Source: Gelidibacter japonicus | GTDB taxonomy: Bacteria; Bacteroidota; Bacteroidia; Flavobacteriales; Flavobacteriaceae | NCBI RefSeq assembly: GCF_010725055.1 | Contig: NZ_BJKB01000005.1 | Coordinates: forward strand, 223,741-287,740 | Direction: 5' to 3' | Length of the DNA: 64,000 nucleotides | In this document: piece after piece, positions 1-8,793 of the stretch | Layout: each line of letters starts with the position of its first letter | How positions within the stretch are numbered: position 1 is the first letter of the stretch | The notes under the pieces: model-generated | Databases searched by the model: none | Told to the model about the DNA's origin: nothing | What the model saw: only the letters and a program-made list of their open reading frames with translations | Translations under genes and position numbers: made by a program

Positions 1-129
1 ATACAGGTTTTGCTTGCTCTACAGGTGCTGGTTTCCCATATGGATCATCTTTCTTTTTTTCTCCATCACCACATCCCATAAACAGCATTGCACTTAATAC
101 TGTCAAAATTGTTAGTGTTTTTTTCATTT
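1..129 (-). CDS. Lipoprotein, N-terminal part only (runs off the window)
   Basis: Only the first 43 codons lie in the window. They encode a short hydrophobic signal ending in a lipobox (LFMGC, Cys at residue 19), followed by a charged linker rich in Lys, Asp, Pro and Ala. No domain is visible, so the function cannot be read. The start is the ATG at 129, about 110 bases below a CRP/FNR-type palindrome and a perfect -7 element. Those promoter signals place it in the same predicted regulon as nirK and hemN. By context it could be a small electron carrier such as a c-type cytochrome, but this is inference. Confidence 0.7.
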
Positions 130-208
130 GTTAAAAAATTTTAAGTTGTGATAAATTTTTTAGAACTATTTTTTTGGAAATAGCTCCGGTCCTTTTGAAT
201 TTATGCAT

Positions 209-252
209 CAAATTTAAGTCGATAATCTCTTATAAAACATGACAATAATCAT
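209..252 (-). promoter_or_regulatory. CRP/FNR-type site plus Bacteroidota -7 box for the lipoprotein at 129
   Basis: The palindrome ATGACAATAATCAT is at 239-252 (TGA-N6-TCA). On the minus strand, the -7 element TAAATTTG is at 216-209, starting 23 bases past the palindrome edge. The same spacing is seen at nirK, hemN and the cytochrome c peroxidase gene. It would centre the activator near -41.5. Confidence 0.7.
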
Positions 253-374
253 ATTTGGACAAATTCATCCTCTTTAGAAAGATAATTTCAAATAAAGTGG
301 TTAAGAAAATGCGTTTTATATACCTTTTCTTTCGGATTCTGTTAAAAAACACCTTCGAAAAATAAAATGGGCCA

Positions 375-420
375 CAAAAAAAAATCCTTCAAGATCAAAA
401 TAATGAATGACTTGAAGGAT
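375..420 (-). terminator. Rho-independent terminator after the porin gene
   Basis: A perfect 10-bp stem (384-393 with 411-420) with a 17-nt loop is followed on the minus strand by nine T residues. It closes the minus-strand nirK operon after the porin gene and separates it from the lipoprotein at 129. Confidence 0.8.
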
Positions 421-478
421 GATTTAATACCTGATAATTGTGAATCCCATTTTTGGGAATTATTAGGATGAACAGAAT

Positions 479-1738
479 TTAGTTATTTACTGTATGGCTG
501 AATAATTTTGGTTTAAAAACAAACATGGCCCAAGCCCAATTTGTAGTATTGTTCCTATTGCCTCCCTTGAGGACCTCCATTGATTCTGATGCGAACATAT
601 GAGAATATCCCATTTGGAAGTCAATATTGGAAGCAATTTTATAACCAAATGAAAAATCAATTTCGGTTCCTAAATAGTGATCTTTATCATTGCCTAAATT
701 ATCGACCACATTGGCCGCGGACGAAAATAAATGCGGCACCAATTGCAAGGTTACTTTTTCCTTTTGATACTTTAATGGTACACTAATGTCCAATAATCCC
801 ACAGAGTTGATATGATTTCCAACATAAAAATAGTCCATCCATCCGTTAAATTTATGATTGGTACCAAATAGCGGATTGAAAGAATTTAACTTATCTGATG
901 TTGTATCCATATCAGTTCCAGAAAGGAGTTCGGCGCCAAGGCCAAATGTAAATTCTGAATTTATTTGATAATGTAAATTACCGGCCAAGTTATAGGCACT
1001 TAAACTGCGATCCGCAATTTTTCCTGTTTGGAAATAAACGGAAGCATCGCCTTTTAACTTATTTTTTCCAAAGGACACAAAGGCACCAAGTGTTTGGTTA
1101 TAATCGACTTCCTGTTTGCCATTTTTATAAAATGTAAAGCCAGTATTGAGTGCTAAGAGACTTAAATTTAAATCGTCAAAACTGGTATGGTACCATGCAT
1201 ATTGAAATGCTTTATAATTATTGACATCATAATCAGTTTTGAACAGTGTTTCATCTTCCTCATTCAGAGCAAGACCAAGGTCCAGTCGGTTCTTAGAATT
1301 GGGCTGGTAGGTGGCAATAAAGGCATCATGGCTTCTCCCCGCTTGTGCCCAATCTACATTCCCAAAAATTCGCGAATCATCATAAATGATTTCCTGACGG
1401 CCCATTTTAAATGAAAACTCTGAATCCAATTTAAATGAAGCCCACGCTTCGTGGATGGCGGTTCCGTTGACATCACTTGCAGCTAAGGTGCTGACCTCCC
1501 CCCAAGTTCTGACATTCTGTAAAGAAATATAGGCATTGAGCTTTTCACTGCCATATTTTAGATTGAGACGTGAACGTTGAGATACAAAGGTCGCCGCATC
1601 TGCCGCATCAGGAACCAAGGTCTTGAAGCCGTGCCTGTATTCCGCTCGTGGTCTTAATTGAAGATCAATACCAAATTCTTGGGCAAAAAATGTCTGGCTC
1701 AATGCGCCAAAGCACATCAAAAGGATTAGTTTTTTCAT
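479..1738 (-). CDS. Alginate-export-type outer-membrane porin
   Basis: A 419-residue secreted protein. The N-terminal signal peptide ends near FFAQ, and the mature part begins with a strand pattern typical of the alginate_export (AlgE-like) beta-barrel family (LRPRAEYRHGF, SQRSRLNLKYG, GRQEIIYDDSRIFGN). The chain continues as alternating amphipathic strands and ends near an aromatic residue (FKPKLFSHTVNN). Members of this family are outer-membrane pores for anions and other small solutes. It is the last gene of the nirK-side set, 57 bases after the SCO gene and followed by a strong terminator, so a role in passing nitrite or related ions is plausible but inferred. The actual substrate cannot be read from sequence. 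Confidence 0.8.
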   Translation of the reverse strand: MKKLILLMCFGALSQTFFAQEFGIDLQLRPRAEYRHGFKTLVPDAADAATFVSQRSRLNLKYGSEKLNAYISLQNVRTWGEVSTLAASDVNGTAIHEAWASFKLDSEFSFKMGRQEIIYDDSRIFGNVDWAQAGRSHDAFIATYQPNSKNRLDLGLALNEEDETLFKTDYDVNNYKAFQYAWYHTSFDDLNLSLLALNTGFTFYKNGKQEVDYNQTLGAFVSFGKNKLKGDASVYFQTGKIADRSLSAYNLAGNLHYQINSEFTFGLGAELLSGTDMDTTSDKLNSFNPLFGTNHKFNGWMDYFYVGNHINSVGLLDISVPLKYQKEKVTLQLVPHLFSSAANVVDNLGNDKDHYLGTEIDFSFGYKIASNIDFQMGYSHMFASESMEVLKGGNRNNTTNWAWAMFVFKPKLFSHTVNN

Positions 1739-1795
1739 GAGTTGTGTTTATTAGAACCTATACTATTTTAGCGTGTCATCAAATAGCCTTTCAGC

Positions 1796-2524
1796 TTATT
1801 TAATTGACGCCACTGCTTTTTCAATATTCTCAATCGTAGCATCAGAATTGACCCCAAGCCCTTCTTGTTGAAAGACCATTTCTCCCTGATCATTAAAGAC
1901 GGTGATAATGTTTGAGTGTGAGAAATCAATTGGCGAGATCTTCATGTAATTAACGGCTACAACTGCAGCGAATTCCCTAGTATTATCTTCTGAAGAACGC
2001 AAAAATAACCACGGATGCTTATCCATGAAATTTTCTTCCGCAAAGGCCTTCAAGCGTTCAGGAGTGTCAACATTAGGATCAATACTAACCAATATCATTT
2101 TTACATTTTCTTTGGTGCTTTTTGAAAGTCGCTCCTCAATGTTCCTCATATCAGCTACCAATCGCGGACAGGCAGCTTTACAAGAGGTGTAAATCATGAC
2201 CGTGACCAACACATCACCTTTGAGATCTTCAAACTGGAGGTCTTCTCCATTTTGATTGGTCCAAGTGGATTTCAGGTTAAAAATTGACAGGTCTGAAATT
2301 TCATCTGATCTTCTCTCCGATTTATCTCCAGTTTCAACGGGTATTAAATCCATCTTACAAACTGGGCAACTGCCAGGTTCATCATAAGTTTTGTCACCTT
2401 CACATTCCATTGGGCAGTAATAGGCTATGGCGTCTTCGGATGATTTGGAGCTATCGTTTTTACAAGCAGTAAATCCAATAAAAATAATACTACAAAGTAT
2501 AAAAAGTGTTTTTTTCATAATCAT
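1796..2524 (-). CDS. SCO1/SenC-family copper chaperone lipoprotein with heavy-metal-binding domain
   Basis: A 242-residue lipoprotein (lipobox around GFTAC, Cys about residue 20). Residues about 35-65 form a small heavy-metal-binding domain (YYCPMECEGD ... CPVCKMDL) of the type found beside copper proteins. The rest is a thioredoxin-fold SCO domain with the copper-binding CxxxC pair (SCKAAC) and a late His in the segment HSNIITVF. SCO proteins deliver copper to periplasmic cuproenzymes. The position directly after the SUMF1-like gene (TAATG overlap) and in the nirK set suggests it metallates NirK. An alternative start two codons downstream (MKKTLF) gives a more normal signal peptide. Confidence 0.88.
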   Translation of the reverse strand: MIMKKTLFILCSIIFIGFTACKNDSSKSSEDAIAYYCPMECEGDKTYDEPGSCPVCKMDLIPVETGDKSERRSDEISDLSIFNLKSTWTNQNGEDLQFEDLKGDVLVTVMIYTSCKAACPRLVADMRNIEERLSKSTKENVKMILVSIDPNVDTPERLKAFAEENFMDKHPWLFLRSSEDNTREFAAVVAVNYMKISPIDFSHSNIITVFNDQGEMVFQQEGLGVNSDATIENIEKAVASIK

Positions 2525-3300
2525 TATGGGGTTTCAATATCTTTGGCACATCTAAATCCGAGATTCTTTATCGCGAAATTGGCCTTAATACTACCTCTAA
2601 ATGCATAGCGCATAAACGCTGCATAATTCATCAGATCAGTAGCACCTAAGGAGGCGCTTCCACAGAATAAATTATTGTCGCCATCTTTATCTTTTCTTGA
2701 TTCACCGGAAAGCAGCACAGAATTAAAATCGGAAGTCCATTCCCAAACTAAGCCATGCAAATCATATACTCCCCAGTAGTTTTTGGGGTTTTGACCTATT
2801 TGATTTTCGTTGGATCGCGGTGCTTCATACCATGACAAAATCTTTTCGTTGTAAGATTTCTTGATACGGGCATCCTTGGTTGTTTCATCTGCCATGGCAG
2901 CATATTCCCACTCGTCCATGGTTGGCAGTCGTTTACCCTGACAATCGCAATAGGCCTTAGCTGCAAACCAACTGACATAGGTAACCGGGCTTTTTAAATC
3001 AGCCCCATCATTAAGTTCAAAATTATTCTTCCAATTTCGCAAGTACATGCCATCAGCGAAGATCTTTTTGGCATTGGATTTCTGCCATTCCGGAAATTTC
3101 CTCACAAATTCCATATACTGCTCATTGGTTACCGGGTATTTATCCAAATCAAAATCCTTAACCTCAACCACTGTAGAATCCCGACCGTATAAAGGGATGT
3201 ATCGAGCCCCATTAATCCGCACCATATCTTCAGATTGCCCAAAACTAAACATGTGGACAAAAATCAAAACAAAGGACAATCTGAAGAATTTGGTACGCAT
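2524..3300 (-). CDS. SUMF1/FGE-fold secreted protein of the nirK locus
   Basis: A 258-residue protein with a signal peptide (ends near FSFGQ) and the formylglycine-generating-enzyme-like fold: KYPVTNEQYMEFV near the start, PVTYVSWFAAKAYCDCQGKRLP and DEWEYAA in the middle, GLVWEWTSDF, and the family-typical end NLGFRCA. The Cys pair used by true formylglycine-generating enzymes is not present in the C-terminal part: the equivalent stretch reads AAFMRYAFRG. It is therefore unlikely to make formylglycine. SUMF1-fold proteins also occur as structural or accessory subunits in respiratory gene sets. The stop overlaps the SCO start by one base, so the two are translationally coupled. The exact role is unknown. 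Confidence 0.8.
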   Translation of the reverse strand: MRTKFFRLSFVLIFVHMFSFGQSEDMVRINGARYIPLYGRDSTVVEVKDFDLDKYPVTNEQYMEFVRKFPEWQKSNAKKIFADGMYLRNWKNNFELNDGADLKSPVTYVSWFAAKAYCDCQGKRLPTMDEWEYAAMADETTKDARIKKSYNEKILSWYEAPRSNENQIGQNPKNYWGVYDLHGLVWEWTSDFNSVLLSGESRKDKDGDNNLFCGSASLGATDLMNYAAFMRYAFRGSIKANFAIKNLGFRCAKDIETP

Positions 3301-3428
3301 AATTTATTGTTTTTTTAATTTATTGTTTGTGTTTCTCGTTTCCCGACTTCGCTTCGCTGCAGACGGGCAAGCTTGTTTCTAACGAGAATCACTTTTCTCC
3401 CGACAACTATCAGGATTCGACTCTCTAA

Positions 3429-4874
3429 CTATTTTCTTTTCTCTTTTACTTTCTTGACCATTTCCGGGGTTACCACGGTTTTATTATTGCCCCAGCTGTT
3501 ATAGACATAGGTCATGACGTTGGCAACTTCTTCTTGCGAAATCATTTGCGCGGTCATGATACTGTTGTATTTTTCACCATTTACGGTAATTTCTCCACTT
3601 AAACCGAAGAGTACCGCTTCAATAGCTCTGTCAACATCAGCATTTAAATAATCTGATTTTGCCAATGGAGGGAAAGCATTTGGAATACCTTGTCCCTCGG
3701 CTTGGTGACAAGCAATACAGGTTTGACCGTAAATTTGTTTTCCGAATTTCATTTGCTCTTCAAACGACTTAGCTGGAATATCAGATTCTTTGATCTCACT
3801 TGTTGTTGGCATTCTTTGGATTCCTGGACCTTCTGGTAGATAGATATTATCCATAAGCTCTCCAGAGTATATTTTTTCATTTTCATCACCGGTCACATTC
3901 AATAATCCCAAAGCACCTTTGTTGAAGGCTCTAAATATAGAGTGATCAACAAGGACGTATGAACCTGGAACATCTACCTTGAATTCAATCATGGCAGCAC
4001 CTCCGGCAGGAATCAGGGTTGTTTGGACATTTTCGTTGACGAGACTTCCGCCCTCAACTGTCACTTTATCAAAAATTTCACCGATGATGTGGAAAGATGA
4101 CACTAATCCAGGACCTCCGTTACCCATAAAAATTCGAACGGTCTCCCCTACTTTTGCGGTCAATGCGCCATCACCTGTCAAAGCACCAACGCTTCCGTTA
4201 AAGACAACATAGTCAGCTTTTTCATCCACAGCTTTCTGCATATCAAAAGGCTGCAAACCACGCTCGCCGTTAGCTCCAACAGTATAGAAATCGCCCTGCA
4301 TGACATAGTATTCTTTATCTACTGGAGGCAAACCACCTTCAGGTTCTATCAGAATTAGTCCGTACATTCCGTTGGCAATGTGCATCCCCACAGGAGCTGT
4401 AGCACAATGATACACATACAATCCAGGAGCTAATACCTTAAAGGAAAATACTTTTTCGTGCCCTGGAGCCACAAAAGAAGACTCGGCACCCCCACCTGGA
4501 CCATTGACTGCATGTAGGTCAATATTATGAGGCAATTTATTGTCTGGATGGTTTTGTAAATGGAATTCAATTTCATCTCCTACACGTGCTCTGATGAAGC
4601 TTCCCGGAACGGAACCTCCAAATGTCCAATAAACATAGCGCACCCCATTTGAAATTTCACCTTCAGCTTCAAGAATCTCCATTTTAACAATAAGCTTTTT
4701 AGCTTTACGTTTTCCAACTGGTTTTGGTACGTGTGGTGGTGCGGTCAATTCCGCAATCATCTCCTGACTCACTGGAATATCTTCAGCGGCCGTATATTTC
4801 TCTTTTTTCTCCTTGAAACAGCTAAATAAAAAAACTGTCGCGATTAATACTGTAAATTTAAGTTTTGATTTCAT
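3429..4874 (-). CDS. nirK: Copper-containing nitrite reductase with C-terminal cytochrome c domain
   Basis: Reduces nitrite to nitric oxide in the periplasm. The 481-residue lipoprotein (lipobox FLFSC, Cys19) has two cupredoxin domains (about 60-330) and a class I cytochrome c domain (about 375-465). Type 1 copper ligands are visible as His116, Cys157, His165 and Met170. Type 2 ligands are His121, His156 and His311, and the catalytic pair is Asp119 and His262. The heme site is CIACH (386-390), with Met440 the likely axial ligand. The fused cytochrome probably feeds electrons straight to the type 1 copper, as in other three-domain NirK enzymes. It is first in its operon, with SUMF1-like, SCO and porin genes downstream, and is driven by a CRP/FNR-type promoter. 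Confidence 0.95.
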   Translation of the reverse strand: MKSKLKFTVLIATVFLFSCFKEKKEKYTAAEDIPVSQEMIAELTAPPHVPKPVGKRKAKKLIVKMEILEAEGEISNGVRYVYWTFGGSVPGSFIRARVGDEIEFHLQNHPDNKLPHNIDLHAVNGPGGGAESSFVAPGHEKVFSFKVLAPGLYVYHCATAPVGMHIANGMYGLILIEPEGGLPPVDKEYYVMQGDFYTVGANGERGLQPFDMQKAVDEKADYVVFNGSVGALTGDGALTAKVGETVRIFMGNGGPGLVSSFHIIGEIFDKVTVEGGSLVNENVQTTLIPAGGAAMIEFKVDVPGSYVLVDHSIFRAFNKGALGLLNVTGDENEKIYSGELMDNIYLPEGPGIQRMPTTSEIKESDIPAKSFEEQMKFGKQIYGQTCIACHQAEGQGIPNAFPPLAKSDYLNADVDRAIEAVLFGLSGEITVNGEKYNSIMTAQMISQEEVANVMTYVYNSWGNNKTVVTPEMVKKVKEKRK

Positions 4875-4900
4875 AATGTGGTTATAATTGGTTTACGGTT

Positions 4901-4944
4901 CAAAGTTATCGGTATTCACGTGCACAAAATATGATTTTTGTCAT
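4901..4944 (-). promoter_or_regulatory. CRP/FNR-type nirK promoter
   Basis: The palindrome ATGATTTTTGTCAT is at 4931-4944 and the -7 element TAACTTTG at 4908-4901 on the minus strand, starting 23 bases from the palindrome edge. With a start site near 4895 the palindrome would be centred near -41.5, the class II activation position. The nirK ATG at 4874 lies about 20 bases below. Confidence 0.8.
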
Positions 4945-4967
4945 ATTTCGGATATTTTTGTCCTAAT

Positions 4968-5017
4968 TAAAAATGTCATGTAAACAACAGGCTTAACGCC
5001 TGTGTGTTACATGACAT
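4968..5017 (-). terminator. Long hairpin terminator after the universal stress gene
   Basis: Arms of 20 bases at 4973-4992 and 4998-5017 pair with three mismatches around a 5-base loop. On the minus strand the stem is followed by TTTTT. It ends the stress-protein transcript just before the nirK promoter begins. Confidence 0.7.
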
Positions 5018-5055
5018 GAGATATCATCCATTGTCTTATATGCCATAAATATATT

Positions 5056-5886
5056 CTATATTTTAAATGTCATTACAGGAAGATTGGCTCTATTCGCCAA
5101 ATCCTCAGAAATACTACCTTCAAAAAAATGAGCCAATCCTTTTCTTCCATGGGTTGGCATAACGATCAAGTCGGCTCCAAAGAGATTTGAAAAATTCATA
5201 ATCCCTTGTTGTATGGTATAATCTGAGACATAATGGACCTTGTTTAAATTGTTCAAATTCCCTTCAGCTTTCATCAGGAAATTGGCCACATTTTGTTCCA
5301 TTTCAGCCGTGCTTTTGAAATTCTCACCAGGCACATTCACATATAATAAATGGACATTAGAATTCTCCCCCAATGTTTTTAAAACACGTTTATAAACATC
5401 TACACTCTTATCGGTAAAATCAGATGGGAAAATAACAGTTTCAAAATTAAGATTGCTCGGCTTTTGCTTGATGACCAAAACCGGAAGCGTCGAATGCCGA
5501 ACTACTTTTTCAGTGTTTGACCCTACAAAGACCTCAGTAAATCCACTGACCCCATGAGATCCCATCACTATCAAATCGGCATGGTGCTCTTCAGCTACCT
5601 CACTGATCTCACTGAACACCTTAGAGTGCTTGACCACTGGTGTGACTTTAATGCCCTTTAAATAGTCTTTACTTAAAAATTCATCAAACTTTTGTTGAGC
5701 AAGTTTTAAGAAAAACAAAATTTTGGGTTTCGGTCCATCATTTGAAGCTGTCAATATTGCATCGGACATTTCTAACATATGTAATGCAAAAATTTCAGCA
5801 TTATTTTTTTTCGCCAAAATGGCTGCTGCCTCAAGGGCATATTCAGAATATTTGGAAAAATCTATTGGAACAATTATCTTTTTCAT
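5056..5886 (-). CDS. Tandem universal stress protein (two UspA domains)
   Basis: A 276-residue cytoplasmic protein with two UspA folds in series. The first (about 1-140) begins MKKIIVPIDFSKYSEYALEA and has the nucleotide-loop motif GSHGVSGFTEVFVGSNTEKV. The second (about 148-276) begins TVIFPSDFTDKSV and has the partly matching loop THGRKGLAHFFEGS. Both loops resemble the ATP-binding G-2x-G-9x-G(S/T) signature. Tandem Usp proteins of this sort are common in Bacteroidota, often beside anaerobic respiration genes. It sits between hemN and nirK, each of which has its own CRP/FNR-type site. No such palindrome was found in front of this gene. Confidence 0.9.
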   Translation of the reverse strand: MKKIIVPIDFSKYSEYALEAAAILAKKNNAEIFALHMLEMSDAILTASNDGPKPKILFFLKLAQQKFDEFLSKDYLKGIKVTPVVKHSKVFSEISEVAEEHHADLIVMGSHGVSGFTEVFVGSNTEKVVRHSTLPVLVIKQKPSNLNFETVIFPSDFTDKSVDVYKRVLKTLGENSNVHLLYVNVPGENFKSTAEMEQNVANFLMKAEGNLNNLNKVHYVSDYTIQQGIMNFSNLFGADLIVMPTHGRKGLAHFFEGSISEDLANRANLPVMTFKI

Positions 5887-5953
5887 AGGTAGGTAGTATT
5901 CATTAAAATAATTAAAACTAAAAAGGTAACAATATTATATCAAAGTGACAAAC

Positions 5954-5986
5954 AAAAGTCCCAATCGGTAGTTGATTTTGGACTTT
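5954..5986 (-). terminator. Possible weak terminator after hemN
   Basis: A 7-bp stem (5954-5960 side with 5980-5986) is followed on the minus strand by a T-rich tract. The loop is long (about 20 bases), so read-through into the stress gene is possible. Confidence 0.35.
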
Positions 5987-5993
5987 ATAATTT

Positions 5994-7358
5994 TTAAACG
6001 GTCATTGAAAAGAGTTGTGTCTCAGGTTTTTTCCGTTTTAAATGCAAATCAAAGGCCATGCATACATTTCTAACAAATGGTTTTCCCTTTTCCGTTATAG
6101 TCAATTGCCATTCTTTTCGCACTAATAAACCGTCTTGCTCCATTTCATTCAATTCCTCCAATACTTTTGGAAGGTCATCAAAGAATAGGTTATTTGGAGT
6201 CCAAGAAGTTTGAAAATGACACATTAAATTAAGAATATGTTTCCTGATAATAAGATCTTCAGAATTTAAAATATGACCTTTTACCACAGGGATTATCTTT
6301 TCATCAATCAAATGGTAATAATCTTCAATATTTTTGACATTTTGCGCAAACCCATACCAACTATCACTAATTGCCGACACCCCCAAACCAATCATGGCTT
6401 TGGTTTTGGAAGCCGTATACCCCATAAAATTACGATGCAGTTGATCTGTAACCATCGACTGGTATAACGAATCTGAATCTAAGGCAAAATGATCCATTCC
6501 AATTTCGTGGTATCCTGCTTCAAATAGTAAAGTCTTGCCCAATTCATATTGCTGTCTTTTGGCTTCTCCGGAAGGCAGATTGCTTTCATCAAAACCTCGT
6601 TGTCCATTTCCTTTTATCCAAGGTACATGGGCATAACTATAAAATGCAATCCTATCAGGTTTCAATAGTTTTGTTTTGGCTATGGATTCTTTGACGTGCT
6701 CCTCAGTTTGAAAAGGCAATCCAAATATAAGATCATGTCCAACGGAGGTATAACCAATCGCCTTGGCCTGTTCTGTCACCCGTTTAACATTCTCAAACGG
6801 CTGAATTCTATGAATGGCCTTTTGCACCGTTTCATTATAATCTTGGACTCCAAAACTGACACGTCTGAATCCGAGATCATAAAACGTTTTCAAATGCTGT
6901 TCGGTGGTATTATTAGGATGACCTTCAAAACTAAACTCATAATCATCAGCCAAAGTAGCACGCCTTAATATACAATTGATCAGTAAGCTCAGATGTGTTG
7001 GAGAAAAAAATGTGGGCGTCCCACCCCCAAAATGCATTTCTTTAATTTTGGGTTTTGATGGCAGTAAATCGCAGTATAAATCCCATTCTTTTACCAAAGC
7101 ATTGATGTACGGAATTTCAACGCTATGCTGCTTCGTAATCCGCTTGTGGCAACCACAAAATGTACAAAGACTCTCGCAAAATGGCAGATGCACATACAAG
7201 CTAATCCCTTCATCTTCATTACTTTCATTAAATGCCTTTAGAAGTGAATCCTTCCAAGATTTCATAGAAAACGTGTCACCATCCCAATAAGGAACCGTTG
7301 GATAACTCGTATATCTTGGTCCAGCAACATTATATTTATCAATTAAAGACCTTTTCAT
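5994..7358 (-). CDS. hemN: Oxygen-independent coproporphyrinogen III oxidase (radical SAM)
   Basis: Converts coproporphyrinogen III to protoporphyrinogen IX without oxygen, so it supplies heme under anoxia. The 454-residue protein has the HemN start (DKYNVAGPRYTSYPTVPYW) and the radical-SAM cluster motif CESLCTFC (Cys61, Cys65, Cys68) followed by Cys70, as in true HemN. The GGGTPTF motif near residue 113 binds SAM, and the C-terminal HemN domain ends in a winged-helix-like region. The intact CxxxCxxCxC pattern separates it from HemW-type chaperones. Its promoter carries the same CRP/FNR palindrome and -7 spacing as nirK, which fits joint induction of heme supply and cytochrome-containing reductases. 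Confidence 0.95.
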   Translation of the reverse strand: MKRSLIDKYNVAGPRYTSYPTVPYWDGDTFSMKSWKDSLLKAFNESNEDEGISLYVHLPFCESLCTFCGCHKRITKQHSVEIPYINALVKEWDLYCDLLPSKPKIKEMHFGGGTPTFFSPTHLSLLINCILRRATLADDYEFSFEGHPNNTTEQHLKTFYDLGFRRVSFGVQDYNETVQKAIHRIQPFENVKRVTEQAKAIGYTSVGHDLIFGLPFQTEEHVKESIAKTKLLKPDRIAFYSYAHVPWIKGNGQRGFDESNLPSGEAKRQQYELGKTLLFEAGYHEIGMDHFALDSDSLYQSMVTDQLHRNFMGYTASKTKAMIGLGVSAISDSWYGFAQNVKNIEDYYHLIDEKIIPVVKGHILNSEDLIIRKHILNLMCHFQTSWTPNNLFFDDLPKVLEELNEMEQDGLLVRKEWQLTITEKGKPFVRNVCMAFDLHLKRKKPETQLFSMTV

Positions 7359-7380
7359 TCTGGTTAGGTTAAATCAGGTT

Positions 7381-7424
7381 CAAAAGTATTTTAAAAACGT
7401 TATAAAAAATATGATATAAGTCAT
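7381..7424 (-). promoter_or_regulatory. CRP/FNR-type hemN promoter
   Basis: The palindrome ATGATATAAGTCAT is at 7411-7424 and the -7 element TACTTTTG at 7388-7381 on the minus strand, again 23 bases apart. The gene starts at 7358. Confidence 0.78.
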
Positions 7425-7591
7425 AAATTCATTTCGTTTTTAATTAATTTTAGAGAACCATTATTTTAGAATGTAGCGGCCAAGCAGAAGTAGAGTTTGG
7501 TTTTATTCATATATTTTACATTCATCATAGCTAAAAACACGTAAATAAACAGTAACTTTATTCATTAAATTAAACACTAAAAATTATAATC

Positions 7592-8173
7592 ATGAAACGA
7601 ATATCACTGATTCTCATAGCAGTTTTTGCTTTGACCATGACAACCTCCTGCAAAAATGAGAAAAAGGAAACAACAACTGAGGATACCTTGGAAACGCCTA
7701 AAGAAACCCCAGTAAAAGAAGTCATCAAATTGCAAGTTGCCCTGGAACCGAAAAGCGACAGCCAGGTGAAAGGCAACGCCGTTTTTACTGAAGAAGATGG
7801 TGTGGTCACTATGGTGACCGTGTTAAGCGGACTCACCGAAGGAGAGCATGCTATCCACCTCCACGAAAAAGCTGATTGTTCAGCAGCGGATGGAACTTCA
7901 TCTGGAGGCCACTGGAACCCAACCAACCAACCTCACGGTAAATGGGGAAGTCCTGATGGCTATCACAAAGGCGATATTGGAAACCTTCAAGCGGATGCCA
8001 ATGGAAATGCCACTATCACATTTACTACCGATGAGTGGTGTATTGGATGTGGAGACACCAATAAGGATATCATTGGTAAAGCCATCATCGTCCATGAAGG
8101 TGTTGATGATTTTGTAAGCCAACCAACAGGTAATGCCGGCGGACGCGTAAGTTGTGGTGGAATTATTCAATAA
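7592..8173 (+). CDS. sodC: Cu/Zn superoxide dismutase lipoprotein
   Basis: Disproportionates superoxide in the periplasm or at the membrane. The 193-residue protein has a lipobox (TMTTSC, Cys20), a charged linker, then the SOD_Cu fold from about residue 48. Metal ligands are seen in HAIHLHE, GGHWNP, YHKGDIGN and IIVHEG, and the structural disulphide Cys in HEKADC and GGRVSCGG. It stands alone between the hemN promoter and its own strong terminator. A possible -7 element (TAACTTTA) lies about 35 bases above the ATG. Confidence 0.95.
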   Translation: MKRISLILIAVFALTMTTSCKNEKKETTTEDTLETPKETPVKEVIKLQVALEPKSDSQVKGNAVFTEEDGVVTMVTVLSGLTEGEHAIHLHEKADCSAADGTSSGGHWNPTNQPHGKWGSPDGYHKGDIGNLQADANGNATITFTTDEWCIGCGDTNKDIIGKAIIVHEGVDDFVSQPTGNAGGRVSCGGIIQ

Positions 8174-8194
8174 TCCAATACCTTAAACAAACTT

Positions 8195-8223
8195 AAGCCA
8201 CTTTTTTAAAGTGGCTTTTTTTC
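8195..8223 (+). terminator. Rho-independent terminator after sodC
   Basis: A 10-bp perfect stem (8195-8204 with 8208-8217) with a 3-base loop, then a T run. Confidence 0.9.
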
Positions 8224-8261
8224 TCAATTTTAATTCCTTTAGGACTATCTAAAAACACTAT

Positions 8262-8792
8262 ATGCAATTAGAAATATTGATTTCAAAATTTCAGCAAAAA
8301 GACGAAAAAGCATTTGAAAAACTCTACCGTATGTATAGCGAAAGTATGCACGGCGTCATCTACAATATTGTGAGAGATCATGCACTTGCAGAAGAAGTAA
8401 TGCAGGATGTTTTTATCAAAGCCTGGAACAATGCCAACAGTTATTCCGCCGAAAAAGGTAGATTTTTCACCTGGATCTTAAATATTGCCAGAAATGCTGC
8501 GATTGACAAAACACGGTCCAAAACATTTAAAAATTCCAGAAAAAACCTGGATGCTGAATATTTCGTAGATATTTTACAACACAGTGATAGTTTAGATGAT
8601 CAGACCGATGCCATTGGCATCAAGAAGTTTGTAAGTCAACTTGCCAAAAAATGTATTGAAGTGATTGAGCTTTTGTACTTTCAGGGATTTACCCAAAAGG
8701 AAGCCTCAGAAACTCTCGACATACCTATTGGCACCATCAAAACACGAAACAGAAATTGCATTAAGGAATTAAGAACTATTGTACTCAACTAA
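8262..8792 (+). CDS. ECF-type RNA polymerase sigma factor
   Basis: A 176-residue sigma-70 family protein with region 2 at about 10-80 (AFEKLYRMYSESMHGVIYNI, AEEVMQDVFIKAWNNA, GRFFTWILNIARNAAID) and region 4 at about 120-172 (CIEVIELLYFQGFTQKEASE, IPIGTIKTRNR). It has no region 1.1 or 3, as expected for the extracytoplasmic function group. The stop is one base before the ATG of the anti-sigma gene. The pair resembles SigK/RskA-like systems sensing envelope or redox stress. The target promoters cannot be read here. Confidence 0.93.
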   Translation: MQLEILISKFQQKDEKAFEKLYRMYSESMHGVIYNIVRDHALAEEVMQDVFIKAWNNANSYSAEKGRFFTWILNIARNAAIDKTRSKTFKNSRKNLDAEYFVDILQHSDSLDDQTDAIGIKKFVSQLAKKCIEVIELLYFQGFTQKEASETLDIPIGTIKTRNRNCIKELRTIVLN

Positions 8793-8793
8793 T

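Noticed and set aside
2524..3300. Formylglycine-generating enzyme
   Set aside because: The catalytic Cys pair is missing, and no sulfatase gene is nearby.
7548..7560. Promoter -7 box for sodC (TAACTTTA)
   Set aside because: One base off consensus and no clear -33 partner was seen; mentioned only as a possibility in the gene entry.
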